Origin: Gammaproteobacteria bacterium
GTDB lineage: Bacteria; Pseudomonadota; Gammaproteobacteria; Ga0077536
Assembly (NCBI GenBank): GCA_016191285.1
Contig: JACPPA010000029.1
Location: 1-64,000, forward strand
Direction: 5' to 3'
Length of the DNA: 64,000 nucleotides
Shown piece by piece: positions 1-9,292 of the stretch. The translations under genes and the position numbers were made by a program. Each line of letters begins with the position of its first letter. The first letter of the stretch is position 1. Under the pieces are notes generated by a model. It saw nothing but the letters and a program-made list of their open reading frames with translations. It searched no databases and was not told the DNA's origin.

Positions 1-111
1 ATTCAGGTGAAGTTAATCAATCCGATAGCGATGGAAGAAGGGTTACGGTTTGCGATCCGCGAAGGGGGCCGCACGGTCGGCGCCGGGGTGGTTGCGAAAA
101 TTATCGAATAG
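1..111 (+). CDS. tuf: Elongation factor Tu, C-terminal 36 residues (5' end outside window)
   Basis: The frame is open from base 1 and ends at TAG 109-111. It reads as the last beta-barrel strand of EF-Tu domain 3, including [15 protein letters not shown], a hallmark of bacterial EF-Tu. EF-Tu is the GTPase that delivers aminoacyl-tRNA to the ribosome. Its place just upstream of rpsJ is the usual str-S10 junction of proteobacteria. The gene starts before the window, so nothing can be said of its G domain. Confidence 0.95.
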   Translation: MQVKLINPIAMEEGLRFAIREGGRTVGAGVVAKIIE

Positions 112-180
112 CGCTTGGAAGACGGCAGGACGGCGCTCGTGTTCAACGAACGCGGTCCAGCAATCGAAGGATAAAAGATC

Positions 181-492
181 ATGAATCAGCAGGTCATCAG
201 GATACGGCTCAAAGCGTTCGACCATCGCCTTATCGACCAGTCGACGCGCGAAATCGTGGAAACCGCGAAGCGCACCGGGGCCCAGATCCGTGGACCGATT
301 CCGCTGCCGTCGCGGCACGAGCGCTTCACTATATTGATTTCGCCGCACGCCAATAAGGACGCGCGCGATCAGTACGAGATCCGGACGCATAAGCGGCTGC
401 TCGATATCGTGAATCCCACCGACAAGACGGTCGATGCGTTGATGAAACTCGATCTCGCCGCCGGCGTCGACGTTCAGATTAAGCTCAGCTAA
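181..492 (+). CDS. rpsJ: 30S ribosomal protein S10
   Basis: The product is 103 aa, the standard length of S10. S10 sits in the 30S head and, in its free form, pairs with NusB in transcription antitermination. [10 protein letters not shown] near the N-terminus and [19 protein letters not shown] in the middle are family hallmarks. It is the first gene of the S10 operon, 69 bp after tuf. I saw no obvious separate S10 promoter or L4-binding leader in that short gap, so it may be co-transcribed with tuf. Confidence 0.97.
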   Translation: MNQQVIRIRLKAFDHRLIDQSTREIVETAKRTGAQIRGPIPLPSRHERFTILISPHANKDARDQYEIRTHKRLLDIVNPTDKTVDALMKLDLAAGVDVQIKLS

Positions 493-509
493 GCGGCGCG
501 AGGCACACC

Positions 510-1166
510 ATGACATTAGGAGTAATTGGGATTAAACGCGGGATGACCCGCATCTATGCCGATGATGGCCGCGCGGTGCCGGTGACCGTAGTCGAAGTCG
601 AACCCAATCGCGTGACGCGCGTCAAATCAGTTGAATCCGACGGTTATCGTGCCGTGCAAGTGACGACAGGCACCAAGCACCGCAATCGGATCAACCAGCC
701 GGATGCTGGGGTCTACGCCAAGTTATCGGTGCCCGCCGGTCGCGGTTTGTGGGAGTTCCGGCTCAACGCAGTCGAGGGCGTGGAACTGCAAACCGGCGCC
801 GAAATCAAAGTGGACATATTTAGCCAAGGTCAGCTCGTCGATGTGACCGGCGTGACGATTGGTAAAGGATTTGCCGGCACCATCAAGCGGCACAATTTCA
901 GCATGGGCGATGCCACGCACGGGAACTCGCTGTCACATCGCTCCCCAGGTTCTATTGGGCAACGCCAAACACCCGGTCGAGTGATCAAAGGTAAACGCAT
1001 GTCCGGCCACATGGGCGACGTGCGACGTACGACACAACGCCTGCAAGTGGTGCAGATCGATAACGAACGCAATCTCCTGATGATCGAAGGCGCGATCCCG
1101 GGCGCGAAGGGCGGCGACGTGCTGATTAAACCATCGGTCAAAGACCGTAAGAATCAACAAGGTTGA
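510..1166 (+). CDS. rplC: 50S ribosomal protein L3
   Basis: The product is 218 aa, close to the usual 209-215. L3 is an early assembly protein whose long extension reaches toward the peptidyl-transferase centre. The start of the protein ([19 protein letters not shown]) and the central [21 protein letters not shown] segment, which carries the glutamine/histidine-rich tip region, are typical. It overlaps the upstream end of rplD's leader, so the two are likely translationally coupled. Confidence 0.97.
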   Translation: MTLGVIGIKRGMTRIYADDGRAVPVTVVEVEPNRVTRVKSVESDGYRAVQVTTGTKHRNRINQPDAGVYAKLSVPAGRGLWEFRLNAVEGVELQTGAEIKVDIFSQGQLVDVTGVTIGKGFAGTIKRHNFSMGDATHGNSLSHRSPGSIGQRQTPGRVIKGKRMSGHMGDVRRTTQRLQVVQIDNERNLLMIEGAIPGAKGGDVLIKPSVKDRKNQQG

Positions 1167-1171
1167 TGCCC

Positions 1172-1792
1172 ATGGACTTGACTCTACATTCGTTCGCGAA
1201 CGGCACCAGCGCGGGCACTGTCGCGGTGGCTGACGCGATTTTTGCGCAGCCGTACAAGGAAGCGCTGGTGCACCAAGTAGTAACAGCTTATTTCGCCGGC
1301 TCGCGCCAGGGCACCAAGGCGCAGAAAACGCGCGCCGAAGTCCGCGGCGGTGGTGCGAAACCCTGGAAACAAAAAGGCCTCGGCCGGGCGCGTGCCGGTA
1401 CGTCGCGCGGTCCGTTGTGGCGCAAGGGCGGCCGCGCGTTTGCCGCGCGACCGCGCTCGTTTGAGCAGAAGGTCAACCGCAAGATGTATCGTGGCGCGCT
1501 ATGTTCGATCTTGTCGGAGCTGATCCGCCAAGATCGCTTGCTGGCCGTCGACAGCCTGGACGTGCAAACCAAAAAGACCAAGTTGCTGATCACGACACTG
1601 GCCAAGTTCGGATTAACCGATGTGTTGATCGTCGCCGACGACGTGACGGACGGCCTCTATTTGTCAGCGCGTAATCTGCATTGGGTGGGACTCGCCGACG
1701 TCGAAACCATCGATCCGGCCTTGCTGATCTCGTTTTCAAAAGTGGTGATAAGCCAAGCCGCGTTGGCTCGTCTGCAGGAGCAATTGACATGA
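1172..1792 (+). CDS. rplD: 50S ribosomal protein L4
   Basis: The product is 206 aa. L4 lines the exit tunnel; in E. coli it also represses the S10 operon. The tunnel loop is visible as GTKAQKTRAEVRGGGAKPW and the following GRARAGTSRGP. I chose ATG 1172, not ATG 1166, because AAGG at 1159-1162 is then 9 bases upstream. The 3' end overlaps rplW by four bases (ATGA). Confidence 0.95.
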   Translation: MDLTLHSFANGTSAGTVAVADAIFAQPYKEALVHQVVTAYFAGSRQGTKAQKTRAEVRGGGAKPWKQKGLGRARAGTSRGPLWRKGGRAFAARPRSFEQKVNRKMYRGALCSILSELIRQDRLLAVDSLDVQTKKTKLLITTLAKFGLTDVLIVADDVTDGLYLSARNLHWVGLADVETIDPALLISFSKVVISQAALARLQEQLT

Positions 1793-2085
1793 ATCAAGAG
1801 CGCCTAATGCAAGTTCTCGTCGAACCCCAAATGACCGAAAAAGCGACGCGAATCGGGGACAAACACCGGCAGTACGTGTTCAAAGTGTTGCGCGATGCGA
1901 CCAAGCCGGAAATTAAAGCGGCGGTCGAGAAAATGTTTAATGTCCAGGTGACGGGCGTGCAATCGCTGGTCGTACGTCCGCGCACGAAACAGTTTCGCGG
2001 TCGCGTGGGTGTGCGCCAGGGCTGGAAGAAGGCCTACATCACGCTCAAAGAAGGTTTCAATATCGATTTCTTAGGCGCCGCCTAA
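1789..2085 (+). CDS. rplW: 50S ribosomal protein L23
   Basis: The product is 98 aa, as expected for bacterial L23, which sits at the tunnel exit and docks trigger factor and SRP. LMQVLVEPQMTEKATR and YVFKVLRDATKPEIK are characteristic. The frame is open further upstream (from 1681), but the start at 1789 gives the normal length and an ATGA overlap with rplD, indicating coupled translation. Confidence 0.96.
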   Translation: MNQERLMQVLVEPQMTEKATRIGDKHRQYVFKVLRDATKPEIKAAVEKMFNVQVTGVQSLVVRPRTKQFRGRVGVRQGWKKAYITLKEGFNIDFLGAA

Positions 2086-2105
2086 GTTAGATAGGAACGC
2101 ATTGC

Positions 2106-2933
2106 ATGGCGCTTATCAAAACCAAACCTACCTCGCCCGGCCGCCGCGCGGTCGTCAAAGTCGTCACGCCGGGACTGCATAAGGGTAAACCGCATGCGGC
2201 GCTGGTGGAGCGACAGACGCAAAACGCCGGCCGCAATAACGCCGGCCGCATAACCGTTCGCCATCGCGGCGGTGGGCACAAGCAGCATTACCGCATCGTC
2301 GATTTCAAGCGGCGGAAAGACGGGATCGCGGCTACCGTTGAACGGCTGGAATACGATCCGAACCGTTCGGCGCATATCGCTCTTCTGTGTTACGCGGATG
2401 GCGAACGGTGCTACATCATCGCGCCCAAAGGGCTCGAAGCCGGTCAGGTATTGCGTTCCGGCAGCGATGCCCCGATCCAAGTCGGGAATTGTCTGCCGCT
2501 GCGTAATATTCCGGTGGGCGCGATTATTCACTGCGTCGAACTCAAACCGGGTAAGGGCGCGCAGATCGGTCGCAGCGCCGGCGCCGGTATTCAATACGTG
2601 GCGCGTGAAGGCGCCAATGCGACCTTGCGCTTACGCTCCGGTGAAATGCGCCTGGTGCCGGTTGATTGCCGGGCGACGATCGGCGAAGTCGGTAATAACG
2701 AACATTCGCTGCGTTCACTCGGTAAGGCAGGGGCTAAGCGCTGGCGCGGTATCCGGCCGACGGTGCGCGGTGTGGCAATGAACCCTGTCGATCACCCCCA
2801 TGGCGGTGGCGAAGGCCGAACGTCGGGTGGCCGTCACCCCGTGAGCCCATGGGGCCAGCCGACCAAGGGATACAAGACGCGGACTAACAAGCGTACGGAC
2901 AATATGATCGTCCGCCGTCGCGATAAGCGCTAA
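2106..2933 (+). CDS. rplB: 50S ribosomal protein L2
   Basis: The product is 275 aa, the usual size. L2 binds domain IV of 23S rRNA and is needed for peptidyl-transferase assembly and subunit joining. The conserved C-terminal segment [20 protein letters not shown] contains the histidine of the HPHGGG motif. Basic N- and C-terminal tails are intact. It lies 20 bp after rplW in the S10 operon. Confidence 0.97.
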   Translation: MALIKTKPTSPGRRAVVKVVTPGLHKGKPHAALVERQTQNAGRNNAGRITVRHRGGGHKQHYRIVDFKRRKDGIAATVERLEYDPNRSAHIALLCYADGERCYIIAPKGLEAGQVLRSGSDAPIQVGNCLPLRNIPVGAIIHCVELKPGKGAQIGRSAGAGIQYVAREGANATLRLRSGEMRLVPVDCRATIGEVGNNEHSLRSLGKAGAKRWRGIRPTVRGVAMNPVDHPHGGGEGRTSGGRHPVSPWGQPTKGYKTRTNKRTDNMIVRRRDKR

Positions 2934-2943
2934 GAGGCAGCAC

Positions 2944-3216
2944 ATGTCACGTTCGATTAAGAAGGGCCCGTTTGTCGATCATCATTTGCAGAAGAAGGTT
3001 GAGACCGCGCGCGCAAACAGCGACAAACGCCCGATCAAGACCTGGTCGCGGCGCTCGCTAATCGTGCCGGACATGATCGGCCTCACGCTAGGCGTGCATA
3101 ACGGACGCCAGCACATGCCGGTATTCGTTACCGAAAACATGATTGGGCACAAACTCGGCGAGTTCGCGCCGACGCGGACCTTCCGCGGGCATACCGCCGA
3201 CAAGAAGACGAAGTAA
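2944..3216 (+). CDS. rpsS: 30S ribosomal protein S19
   Basis: The product is 90 aa. S19 forms a complex with S13 in the 30S head. The N-terminal [19 protein letters not shown] and the C-terminal [14 protein letters not shown] are diagnostic. It follows rplB after 10 bp and precedes rplV, the standard S10-operon order. Confidence 0.97.
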   Translation: MSRSIKKGPFVDHHLQKKVETARANSDKRPIKTWSRRSLIVPDMIGLTLGVHNGRQHMPVFVTENMIGHKLGEFAPTRTFRGHTADKKTK

Positions 3217-3234
3217 GGACAGGCGCCGAAAGTT

Positions 3235-3573
3235 ATGGCTACCATCGCAAAGCTCCGCCAAGCGCACATCACGCCGCAAAAGGCGCGCTTAGTCGCCGAC
3301 CAAATCCGTGGTCTGCGAGTTGACCGGGCGCTCAACATTCTTGCCTTTAGCAATAAGAAAGCCGCCACGCTGATCAAAAAAGTTCTCGAGTCGGCAATCG
3401 CGAATGCCGAGCACAACGACGGTTCGGATGTCGACGAATTGAAGGTCAAAACCATCATGGTTGACGAAGGCCCGATCATGAAACGATTCATGCCGCGCGC
3501 GCGCGGCCGGGCCAATCAGATTTTTAAACGCACCAGTCACGTGACGGTCATTGTCGAAGAAGCAGGGCGATAA
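3235..3573 (+). CDS. rplV: 50S ribosomal protein L22
   Basis: The product is 112 aa, like E. coli L22 (110). L22 touches all 23S domains; its beta-hairpin narrows the exit tunnel. The hairpin is visible as [19 protein letters not shown]. The C-terminus ends in [10 protein letters not shown]. Only two bases separate it from rpsC, so coupling is likely. Confidence 0.97.
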   Translation: MATIAKLRQAHITPQKARLVADQIRGLRVDRALNILAFSNKKAATLIKKVLESAIANAEHNDGSDVDELKVKTIMVDEGPIMKRFMPRARGRANQIFKRTSHVTVIVEEAGR

Positions 3574-3575
3574 CC

Positions 3576-4256
3576 ATGGGTCAAAAAGTACACCCGTACG
3601 GCATCCGGTTAGGCATCATCAAAGATTGGACGTCGACCTGGTATGCCGATCGCCGACGCTACGCGGACTATCTCAATACCGATATCGCGGTCCGCGCGTT
3701 CCTGCGAAAAAAACTGGCGCACGCGTCGGTCAGCCGCATTCAAATCGAACGTCCAGCAAATAACGCGCGCATCGTGATCCACACCGCGCGACCCGGCATC
3801 GTAATCGGGAAAAAAGGCGAAGACATCGAATCGCTGCGTAAACAAGTCGCCAAGCTGATGGGGATCCCGACGCACTTGAGCGTCGAGGAAATCCGCAAGC
3901 CCGAACTTGATTCCTACTTGGTCGCCGAATCCGTCGCGCAGCAGCTCGAACGCCGCATCATGTTTCGGCGCGCGATGAAGCGTGCGGTGTCCAACGCACT
4001 TCGTCTCGGTGCTCAAGGGATCAAGATCAACGTTGCCGGACGCCTGAACGGCGCGGAAATCGCGCGCAGCGAATGGTATCGCGAAGGCCGCGTGCCACTG
4101 CACACCCTACGCGCCGACATCGATTACGGCTTCGCCGAAGCGCATACGACCTATGGCGTGATCGGGGTCAAGGTGTGGATATTCAAAGGCGAAGTCCTTA
4201 GCAAAGCAGAAGTGGCGGCGGGCGAAGCCGCCGCCGAGCAGGCAACGGCCTCCTAG
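3576..4256 (+). CDS. rpsC: 30S ribosomal protein S3
   Basis: The product is 226 aa. S3 lines the mRNA entry channel and has helicase activity with S4 and S5. It begins [17 protein letters not shown], carries a KH domain ([18 protein letters not shown], about residues 67-84), and a C-terminal domain with [20 protein letters not shown]. An alanine-rich tail closes the protein. Confidence 0.97.
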   Translation: MGQKVHPYGIRLGIIKDWTSTWYADRRRYADYLNTDIAVRAFLRKKLAHASVSRIQIERPANNARIVIHTARPGIVIGKKGEDIESLRKQVAKLMGIPTHLSVEEIRKPELDSYLVAESVAQQLERRIMFRRAMKRAVSNALRLGAQGIKINVAGRLNGAEIARSEWYREGRVPLHTLRADIDYGFAEAHTTYGVIGVKVWIFKGEVLSKAEVAAGEAAAEQATAS

Positions 4257-4267
4257 GAGACAAGACC

Positions 4268-4681
4268 GTGTTACAACCCAAGAACACCAAATACCGAAAA
4301 CAACAAAAAGGTCGCAATACGGGCATGGCGTTGCGCGGCAGCGCGGTTAGCTTTGGCGAATTCGGCTTGAAGGCCATCGAGCGCGGGCGTTTGACAGCAC
4401 GCCAGATCGAAGCGGCACGACGCTGTATCACCCGCGCAGTGAAGCGTGGCGCGCGCGTGTGGATCCGCGTGTTCCCCGATAAACCGATTTCCAAGAAGCC
4501 GCTGGAAGTGCGCATGGGCAGCGGCAAAGGCAATGTAGAGTATTGGATCGCGCAGGTTAAACCCGGCATGGTCCTCTACGAAATGGAAGGCGTGGATGAA
4601 GCCGTGGCGCGCGAGGCGTTTAAGCTTGCCGGCGCCAAGCTGCCGATTCAAACCACCTTCGCGGTCCGAAAGGTAATGTGA
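4268..4681 (+). CDS. rplP: 50S ribosomal protein L16
   Basis: The product is 137 aa, normal for L16, which helps organise the A-site tRNA elbow. The start codon is GTG at 4268, with GGAGA eight bases upstream. [18 protein letters not shown] and the [18 protein letters not shown] segment, site of the conserved hydroxylated arginine in E. coli, are present. The stop overlaps the first base of rpmC. Confidence 0.97.
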   Translation: MLQPKNTKYRKQQKGRNTGMALRGSAVSFGEFGLKAIERGRLTARQIEAARRCITRAVKRGARVWIRVFPDKPISKKPLEVRMGSGKGNVEYWIAQVKPGMVLYEMEGVDEAVAREAFKLAGAKLPIQTTFAVRKVM

Positions 4682-4881
4682 TGAAAGCTCTGGAATTGCG
4701 CGCGAAATCGGTGGCCGATTTGAAGACCTTGCTCATTGATAAACGCAAGGAGCAGTTCAACCTTCGCATGCAGCGTGGCAGCGGGCAACCGATCCGTTCC
4801 AGCCAAGTGCGAGAGACCAGACGAGATATCGCCAGAATCAAAACGGTTCTGGGCCAGAAGCAAATAGGCGGTGCAGCATGA
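4681..4881 (+). CDS. rpmC: 50S ribosomal protein L29
   Basis: The product is 66 aa, two antiparallel helices at the tunnel exit beside L23. [15 protein letters not shown] and [21 protein letters not shown] are typical. ATG 4681 shares a base with the rplP stop; a GTG one codon upstream is possible but less likely. Its own stop overlaps rpsQ by four bases (ATGA). Confidence 0.96.
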   Translation: MKALELRAKSVADLKTLLIDKRKEQFNLRMQRGSGQPIRSSQVRETRRDIARIKTVLGQKQIGGAA

Positions 4882-5147
4882 CCACAGCCACAGAGGCGCT
4901 AAAGCGAACCCTGATCGGTCAGGTGGTGAGCGACAAAATGGATAAGACCATCGCCGTGCTAATCGAGCGCCGGGTCGAGCATCCGCTGTATAAAAAATAC
5001 GTGCGGAAGTCGACCAAGCTCCTGGCGCACGACGCCAATAACGAGTGCAAGGAAGGCGATACCGTTGCCATCGAAGAATGCCGGCCGCTCTCCAAACGCA
5101 AAGCGTGGCGGCTGCAGCGCATAGTCGAGAAAGCCGTGGAACTTTAA
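4878..5147 (+). CDS. rpsQ: 30S ribosomal protein S17
   Basis: The product is 89 aa, an OB-fold primary binder of the 16S 5' domain. [20 protein letters not shown] and [13 protein letters not shown] are family signatures, as is the C-terminal [19 protein letters not shown]. It overlaps rpmC by four bases. Confidence 0.97.
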   Translation: MTTATEALKRTLIGQVVSDKMDKTIAVLIERRVEHPLYKKYVRKSTKLLAHDANNECKEGDTVAIEECRPLSKRKAWRLQRIVEKAVEL

Positions 5148-5176
5148 CGAGCTGCCTGCGAGCCCGGAGAAATACG

Positions 5177-5545
5177 ATGATTCAAATGCAGTCAATGCTC
5201 GATGCGGCGGACAACAGTGGCGCCCGCCGTCTTATGTGTATCAAGGTCCTCGGCGGCTCGCATCGCCGTTACGCGGGCATCGGTGATGTGATCAAAGTCA
5301 GCATCAAAGATGCGATCCCACGCGGCAAGGTCAAAAAAGGCGAAGTCTTCAACGCGGTGGTGGTACGCACCCGCAAAGGTGTACGCCGTCCAGACGGCTC
5401 GTTAATCCGTTTTGACGGTAACGCCGCGGTGTTACTCGATAAGCAGCTGCAACCGATCGGCACGCGCATTTTCGGACCGGTGACTCGCGAGCTTCGCGGT
5501 GAGCGCTTCATGCGTATCGTGTCACTCGCGCCGGAAGTCCTGTAG
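5177..5545 (+). CDS. rplN: 50S ribosomal protein L14
   Basis: The product is 122 aa, exactly the usual bacterial length, starting [18 protein letters not shown]14 lies at the subunit interface and is the docking point of the silencing factor RsfS. The frame is open upstream to 5045, but that extension overlaps rpsQ and the 5177 start follows a GGAG box. First gene of the spc group. Confidence 0.97.
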   Translation: MIQMQSMLDAADNSGARRLMCIKVLGGSHRRYAGIGDVIKVSIKDAIPRGKVKKGEVFNAVVVRTRKGVRRPDGSLIRFDGNAAVLLDKQLQPIGTRIFGPVTRELRGERFMRIVSLAPEVL

Positions 5546-5561
5546 GCCGGAGACAAAGACG

Positions 5562-5879
5562 ATGAACAAGATAAAAAAAGGCGACCAGGTCTACGTGACC
5601 ACCGGTAAAGACAAGGGCAAGCGCGGGGTGGTGACTGCCGTGCGCGATGATGGCCGGCTCGTGGTCGAGGGCATCAACGTCATTAAGCGTCATACGAAAC
5701 CCAATCCGATGCACGGCACGCCCGGCGGTATTGTCGAGAAGGAAGCGCCAATCCAATGCTCGAACGTCGCCTTGTTCAATCCGATGACGTCGAAGCCCGA
5801 CCGCGTGGGTTTCAAGACGTTGGAAGACGGACGCAAGGTTCGGATTTTCAAATCCACGCAAGAAGTCGTGGATATCTAA
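5562..5879 (+). CDS. rplX: 50S ribosomal protein L24
   Basis: The product is 105 aa. L24 initiates 50S assembly and sits at the tunnel exit. The KOW motif is visible as [15 protein letters not shown] at about residues 10-24. The start at 5562 (MNKIKKGD) gives the family length and follows GGAGACAAAG; the longer upstream reading from 5499 overlaps rplN and is rejected. Confidence 0.96.
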   Translation: MNKIKKGDQVYVTTGKDKGKRGVVTAVRDDGRLVVEGINVIKRHTKPNPMHGTPGGIVEKEAPIQCSNVALFNPMTSKPDRVGFKTLEDGRKVRIFKSTQEVVDI

Positions 5880-5898
5880 ACCCTCGGGATCGCAACAC

Positions 5899-6438
5899 AT
5901 GTCCAGGCTAAATGACTTTTATCGCACGACCGTGATCAAGCAGCTGATGGAGCGTTTCAACTATGCGTCCGTCATGCAGGTTCCGCGCATCACCAAGGTC
6001 ACGCTCAACATGGGTCTTGGTAAATCCGTTGGCGACAAAAAGGTGTTGGAGAACGCCGTCGCTGAAATGACGCTCATCGCCGGACAGAAGCCGATCATTA
6101 CCAACGCGCGCAAATCCATCGCCAATTTCAAAGTGCGCGAAGGCTGGCCGATCGGCGCCAAGGTGACGTTGCGGCGCGAACGCATGTATGAATTTCTGGA
6201 TCGTCTGATCAGTGTGGCGATTCCCCGGATCCGCGATTTCCGCGGCGTCAACGGCCGCGCCTTCGATGGGATGGGCAATTACACCTTGGGGGTTAAGGAA
6301 CAGATCATCTTCCCCGAGATCGAATACGACAAGGTCGATGCAATTCGTGGTATGGATATTTGCATATCGACCACGGCGCGCACTGACGAAGAAGGCCGAG
6401 CGTTGCTGCAAGCATTTAAATTTCCGCTGCGAGGTTAA
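5899..6438 (+). CDS. rplE: 50S ribosomal protein L5
   Basis: The product is 179 aa, as in E. coli. L5 binds 5S rRNA and the P-site t[19 protein letters not shown] and [15 protein letters not shown] are conserved family segments, as is [14 protein letters not shown]. It is followed by rpsN after 6 bp. Confidence 0.97.
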   Translation: MSRLNDFYRTTVIKQLMERFNYASVMQVPRITKVTLNMGLGKSVGDKKVLENAVAEMTLIAGQKPIITNARKSIANFKVREGWPIGAKVTLRRERMYEFLDRLISVAIPRIRDFRGVNGRAFDGMGNYTLGVKEQIIFPEIEYDKVDAIRGMDICISTTARTDEEGRALLQAFKFPLRG

Positions 6439-6444
6439 TTCTGT

Positions 6445-6750
6445 ATGGCCAAGACTTCCATGATCATGCGTGAAGTGAAGCGAGCGAAACTCGTGAAGAA
6501 ATTCGCGATCAAACGCGCGGCTTTGAAGGAAACAATCAAAGACAGCAAACGCTCGTTTGAGGAACGCGAAGACGCGCGCAATAAATTGCAGCAACTGCCG
6601 CGCGATTCGTGCCCCATACGCGGGCGGAATCGGTGCCGGTTGACGGGCCGCGCGCACGGCGTGTATCGAAAATTTGGTCTCGGTCGTAATGAACTTCGTC
6701 GATTGGCCATGGAAGGACATGTGCCAGGTTTGGTCAAGGCGAGCTGGTAG
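6445..6750 (+). CDS. rpsN: 30S ribosomal protein S14 (zinc-free type)
   Basis: The product is 101 aa, the long form of S14 that lacks the CxxC..CxxC zinc ribbon. It contains [20 protein letters not shown] and ends GLVKASW as expected. The two cysteines visible (in DSC and NRC) are not arranged as a zinc site. It lies in its usual place between rplE and rpsH. Confidence 0.96.
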   Translation: MAKTSMIMREVKRAKLVKKFAIKRAALKETIKDSKRSFEEREDARNKLQQLPRDSCPIRGRNRCRLTGRAHGVYRKFGLGRNELRRLAMEGHVPGLVKASW

Positions 6751-6791
6751 TTCGACGATCGATCGCAGACGTTAAGTTGAGTAAATAGATT

Positions 6792-7187
6792 ATGAGTATG
6801 CAAGACCCCATCGCTGACATGCTGACACGCATCCGCAACGCACAGGCGCGGGCCAAACGCGAAGTACTGATGCCGGCGTCGAAGCGCAAGGCGGCGATCG
6901 CCGCGGTGCTGAAAAGCGAGGGTTATATCGCTGACTTCCGTCTGGCCGAAGGCGCCGGTCACCCGCAATTGGTCATCGAACTCAAGTATTACAACGGGCG
7001 TCCGGTCATCGAGAAGATCCAACGCGTGAGCCGACCCGGCTTGCGCGCTTATCGCACCAGTGATGAATTACCGAAAATCGTGGGTGGTCTAGGTGTGGCT
7101 ATCGTGTCTACGTCGCGCGGACTCATGACGGATCGCGCCGCTCGAGCTCAGGGCATCGGCGGCGAGGTCATCTGCTCCGTCTACTAG
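6792..7187 (+). CDS. rpsH: 30S ribosomal protein S8
   Basis: The product is 131 aa. S8 binds the central domain of 16S rRNA and in E. coli also represses the spc operon. [18 protein letters not shown] is nearly invariant. The C-terminal [19 protein letters not shown] segment holds the S8 signature. The start at 6792 rather than the internal ATG two codons later matches family N-termini. Confidence 0.97.
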   Translation: MSMQDPIADMLTRIRNAQARAKREVLMPASKRKAAIAAVLKSEGYIADFRLAEGAGHPQLVIELKYYNGRPVIEKIQRVSRPGLRAYRTSDELPKIVGGLGVAIVSTSRGLMTDRAARAQGIGGEVICSVY

Positions 7188-7199
7188 GAAGCTAAATGT

Positions 7200-7733
7200 A
7201 TGTCACGAGTTGCTAACAAGCCGATCAAGGTCCCGTCCGGTGTCGAAGTTCGAATCGACGGCCAGGCGGTGAATGTTAAAGGTCCAAAAGGCGTCTTGGC
7301 CTGGCAGGTTCATCACCGTGTGCAAGTGGCGCTGACCAGTGACGAGCTAACCGTCGCCACCCGCGATGGATCACAAGACGCCAATGCCCAAGCCGGTACC
7401 ACGCGCGCGTTGCTGAACAATATGGTGGTCGGAGTCTCGGCCGGCTACGAGCGCAAGCTGGATATCACTGGCGTCGGTTATCGGGCGCAGGCGAAAGGTA
7501 AGACGTTGAATCTGGCCCTGGGTTATTCGCACCCAATCGAATTCGATATTCCGGCCGGGATCACGATCGAGACGCCAAGCCAGACGGAAATTTTGGTGAA
7601 AGGGATCGATCGCCAACAAGTCGGACAAGTGGCCGCGAATATTCGCGCTTATCGCCGACCGGAACCGTACAAAGGCAAAGGCGTGCGCTATGCCAACGAG
7701 CGGATCCGGCGCAAGGAAGCTAAAAAGACCTAA
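7200..7733 (+). CDS. rplF: 50S ribosomal protein L6
   Basis: The product is 177 aa, the usual length, with two tandem L6 folds. It begins MSRVANKPIKVPSGVEV and carries the C-terminal signature RRPEPYKGKGVRYANE. L6 sits near the sarcin-ricin loop. It lies 12 bp after rpsH. Confidence 0.97.
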   Translation: MSRVANKPIKVPSGVEVRIDGQAVNVKGPKGVLAWQVHHRVQVALTSDELTVATRDGSQDANAQAGTTRALLNNMVVGVSAGYERKLDITGVGYRAQAKGKTLNLALGYSHPIEFDIPAGITIETPSQTEILVKGIDRQQVGQVAANIRAYRRPEPYKGKGVRYANERIRRKEAKKT

Positions 7734-7780
7734 GCGGCGCCTCTGGAGCGTGCCTCCTTTAATTTGAAGCGGACGGGACG

Positions 7781-8134
7781 ATGAACAAAAAGCAAGCGCG
7801 GATACGCCGTGCCAAACAGACCAGGATGCATATCCGCGAGCTCGGTGCAGTGCGCCTGTGCATTTACCGGACTCCGCGACATATCTACGCCCAGGTCCTG
7901 TCGGTGGATGGGGCGCGAGTAGTCGCCGCGGCGTCGACGGTCGAAAAGCCACTGCGCGAGGCGCTACCGAACGGCGGTAACGCCGCCGCGGCCGCGGCGG
8001 TGGGGAAGCTGGTCGCGGAACGGGCCGTCGCCGCCGGAATTCAGCAAGTAGCGTTCGACCGTGCCGGATTTAAATACCACGGTCGCGTTAAAGCGCTGGC
8101 CGATGCCGCGCGTGAGCACGGTTTGAAATTCTAG
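7781..8134 (+). CDS. rplR: 50S ribosomal protein L18
   Basis: The product is 117 aa, as in E. coli; it binds 5S rRNA with L5. The basic N-terminus ([13 protein letters not shown]), [11 protein letters not shown], and the C-terminal [20 protein letters not shown] are typical. A 47-bp gap precedes it, longer than its neighbours; no promoter was evident in that gap. Confidence 0.97.
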   Translation: MNKKQARIRRAKQTRMHIRELGAVRLCIYRTPRHIYAQVLSVDGARVVAAASTVEKPLREALPNGGNAAAAAAVGKLVAERAVAAGIQQVAFDRAGFKYHGRVKALADAAREHGLKF

Positions 8135-8148
8135 GAGTTGTAATCTCA

Positions 8149-8658
8149 ATGAGCGTTAACGAAAGCATCACTGAAAGCGCGGAAGGCTACCTTGAAAAGT
8201 TGGTGGCCGTGAATCGCGTGGCCAAGGTGGTCAAAGGCGGGCGCATTTTCGGATTCGCGGCGCTCACCGTCGTCGGTGACGGCGCCGGACGCGTCGGCAT
8301 GGGGCGTGGTAAGGCGCGCGAAGTCCCCGCCGCCATTCAGAAGGCGCTCGAAGCCGCCCGCCGCAATATGATCCGAGTCGCGCTCAACGGCGACACCCTG
8401 CAATATCCCGTTATCGGCGAACACGGCGCGGCCAAGGTCTATATGCAGCCGGCATCGCAAGGCACTGGCATCATCGCGGGCGGACCGATGCGCGCGGTGT
8501 TCGAGGCGATCGGGATCCATAACGTACTCGCGAAATGTATTGGCACGTCGAATCCGATCAATGTCGTGCGCGCGACTATCCGCGGCTTGCAAAATATGGC
8601 CGCACCGGACTATGTCGCGGCCAAGCGCGGCAAGTCGGTTGAAGAAATCAGGGGCTAA
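8149..8658 (+). CDS. rpsE: 30S ribosomal protein S5
   Basis: The product is 169 aa. S5 contributes to decoding fidelity and mRNA unwinding. It has the double-stranded-RNA-binding-like N-terminal domain ([20 protein letters not shown], about residues 17-36) and the C-terminal [18 protein letters not shown] segment. The spacing to rpmD is 4 bp. Confidence 0.97.
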   Translation: MSVNESITESAEGYLEKLVAVNRVAKVVKGGRIFGFAALTVVGDGAGRVGMGRGKAREVPAAIQKALEAARRNMIRVALNGDTLQYPVIGEHGAAKVYMQPASQGTGIIAGGPMRAVFEAIGIHNVLAKCIGTSNPINVVRATIRGLQNMAAPDYVAAKRGKSVEEIRG

Positions 8659-8662
8659 TACC

Positions 8663-8851
8663 GTGTCCTCGTCCAAGAAACTCAAAGTCACGCTGGTCAA
8701 GAGCATTGCTGGGCGTTTGGAAGCGCATCGCGCCTGCGTGCGCGGCCTGGGCTTGCGCCGCCAGCGGCATTCGGTGGAGCTCCCGGACGGACCCGAAGTG
8801 CGCGGCATGATTGCTAAAGTGGCATACCTACTGGATGTAAAAGAGGTTTGA
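8663..8851 (+). CDS. rpmD: 50S ribosomal protein L30
   Basis: The product is 62 aa, slightly longer than the usual 58-60, starting at GTG 8663, four bases after the rpsE stop. [18 protein letters not shown] and [15 protein letters not shown] are L30 hallmarks. The frame is open further upstream inside rpsE, but only this start gives the family length. Confidence 0.93.
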   Translation: MSSSKKLKVTLVKSIAGRLEAHRACVRGLGLRRQRHSVELPDGPEVRGMIAKVAYLLDVKEV

Positions 8852-8853
8852 CG

Positions 8854-9288
8854 ATGTATCTCAACACCATTCATCCGGCGCCCGGCGCCAAGCAAGGTCG
8901 CAAACGCCTTGGCCGTGGCATCGGGTCGGGCCTCGGTAAAACCTGCGGCAAGGGTCACAAAGGCCAAAAAGCGCGCGCCGGCGGTTATCACAAAGTCGGA
9001 TTCGAAGGCGGTCAGATGCCCATTCAACGGCGCCTGCCGAAATTCGGCTTCCGCTCGCAGAAGGCGTTAACGCGCGACGAGATCCGTCTGCACGAACTGA
9101 ATCTTGTCACCGTCGAAGTCATCGATCTGCTCGCGTTGAAAGCGGCCGGCCTGGTGCGTGGCGATTGCGAAGAGGTGAAGATCATCGGCCGCGGCGCGAT
9201 CACCAAAGCCGTGACGATCCGCGGTTTGCGCGTAACCGCCGGGGCGCGTAGTGCAATCGAAGCGGCCGGAGGCAAGGTCGAAGCGTAA
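8854..9288 (+). CDS. rplO: 50S ribosomal protein L15
   Basis: The product is 144 aa. L15 is a late-assembly protein with a long glycine/arginine-rich extension, visible as [20 protein letters not shown] and [14 protein letters not shown] 8854 lies two bases after the rpmD stop; a TTG two codons upstream is not needed. The C-terminal globular domain ends in [11 protein letters not shown]. Confidence 0.96.
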   Translation: MYLNTIHPAPGAKQGRKRLGRGIGSGLGKTCGKGHKGQKARAGGYHKVGFEGGQMPIQRRLPKFGFRSQKALTRDEIRLHELNLVTVEVIDLLALKAAGLVRGDCEEVKIIGRGAITKAVTIRGLRVTAGARSAIEAAGGKVEA

Positions 9289-9292
9289 ACCC

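Noticed and set aside
112-180. Separate S10-operon promoter or L4-leader between tuf and rpsJ
   Set aside because: The 69-bp gap has no convincing -35/-10 pair and is too short for the E. coli-type leader.
5908-6720. 270-codon frame on the - strand across rplE and rpsN
   Set aside because: It is an antisense shadow of two certain ribosomal genes, with no family features of its own.
8146-9027. 293-codon - strand frame across rpsE, rpmD and rplO
   Set aside because: It is opposite three clear genes; its composition follows their reversed codons.
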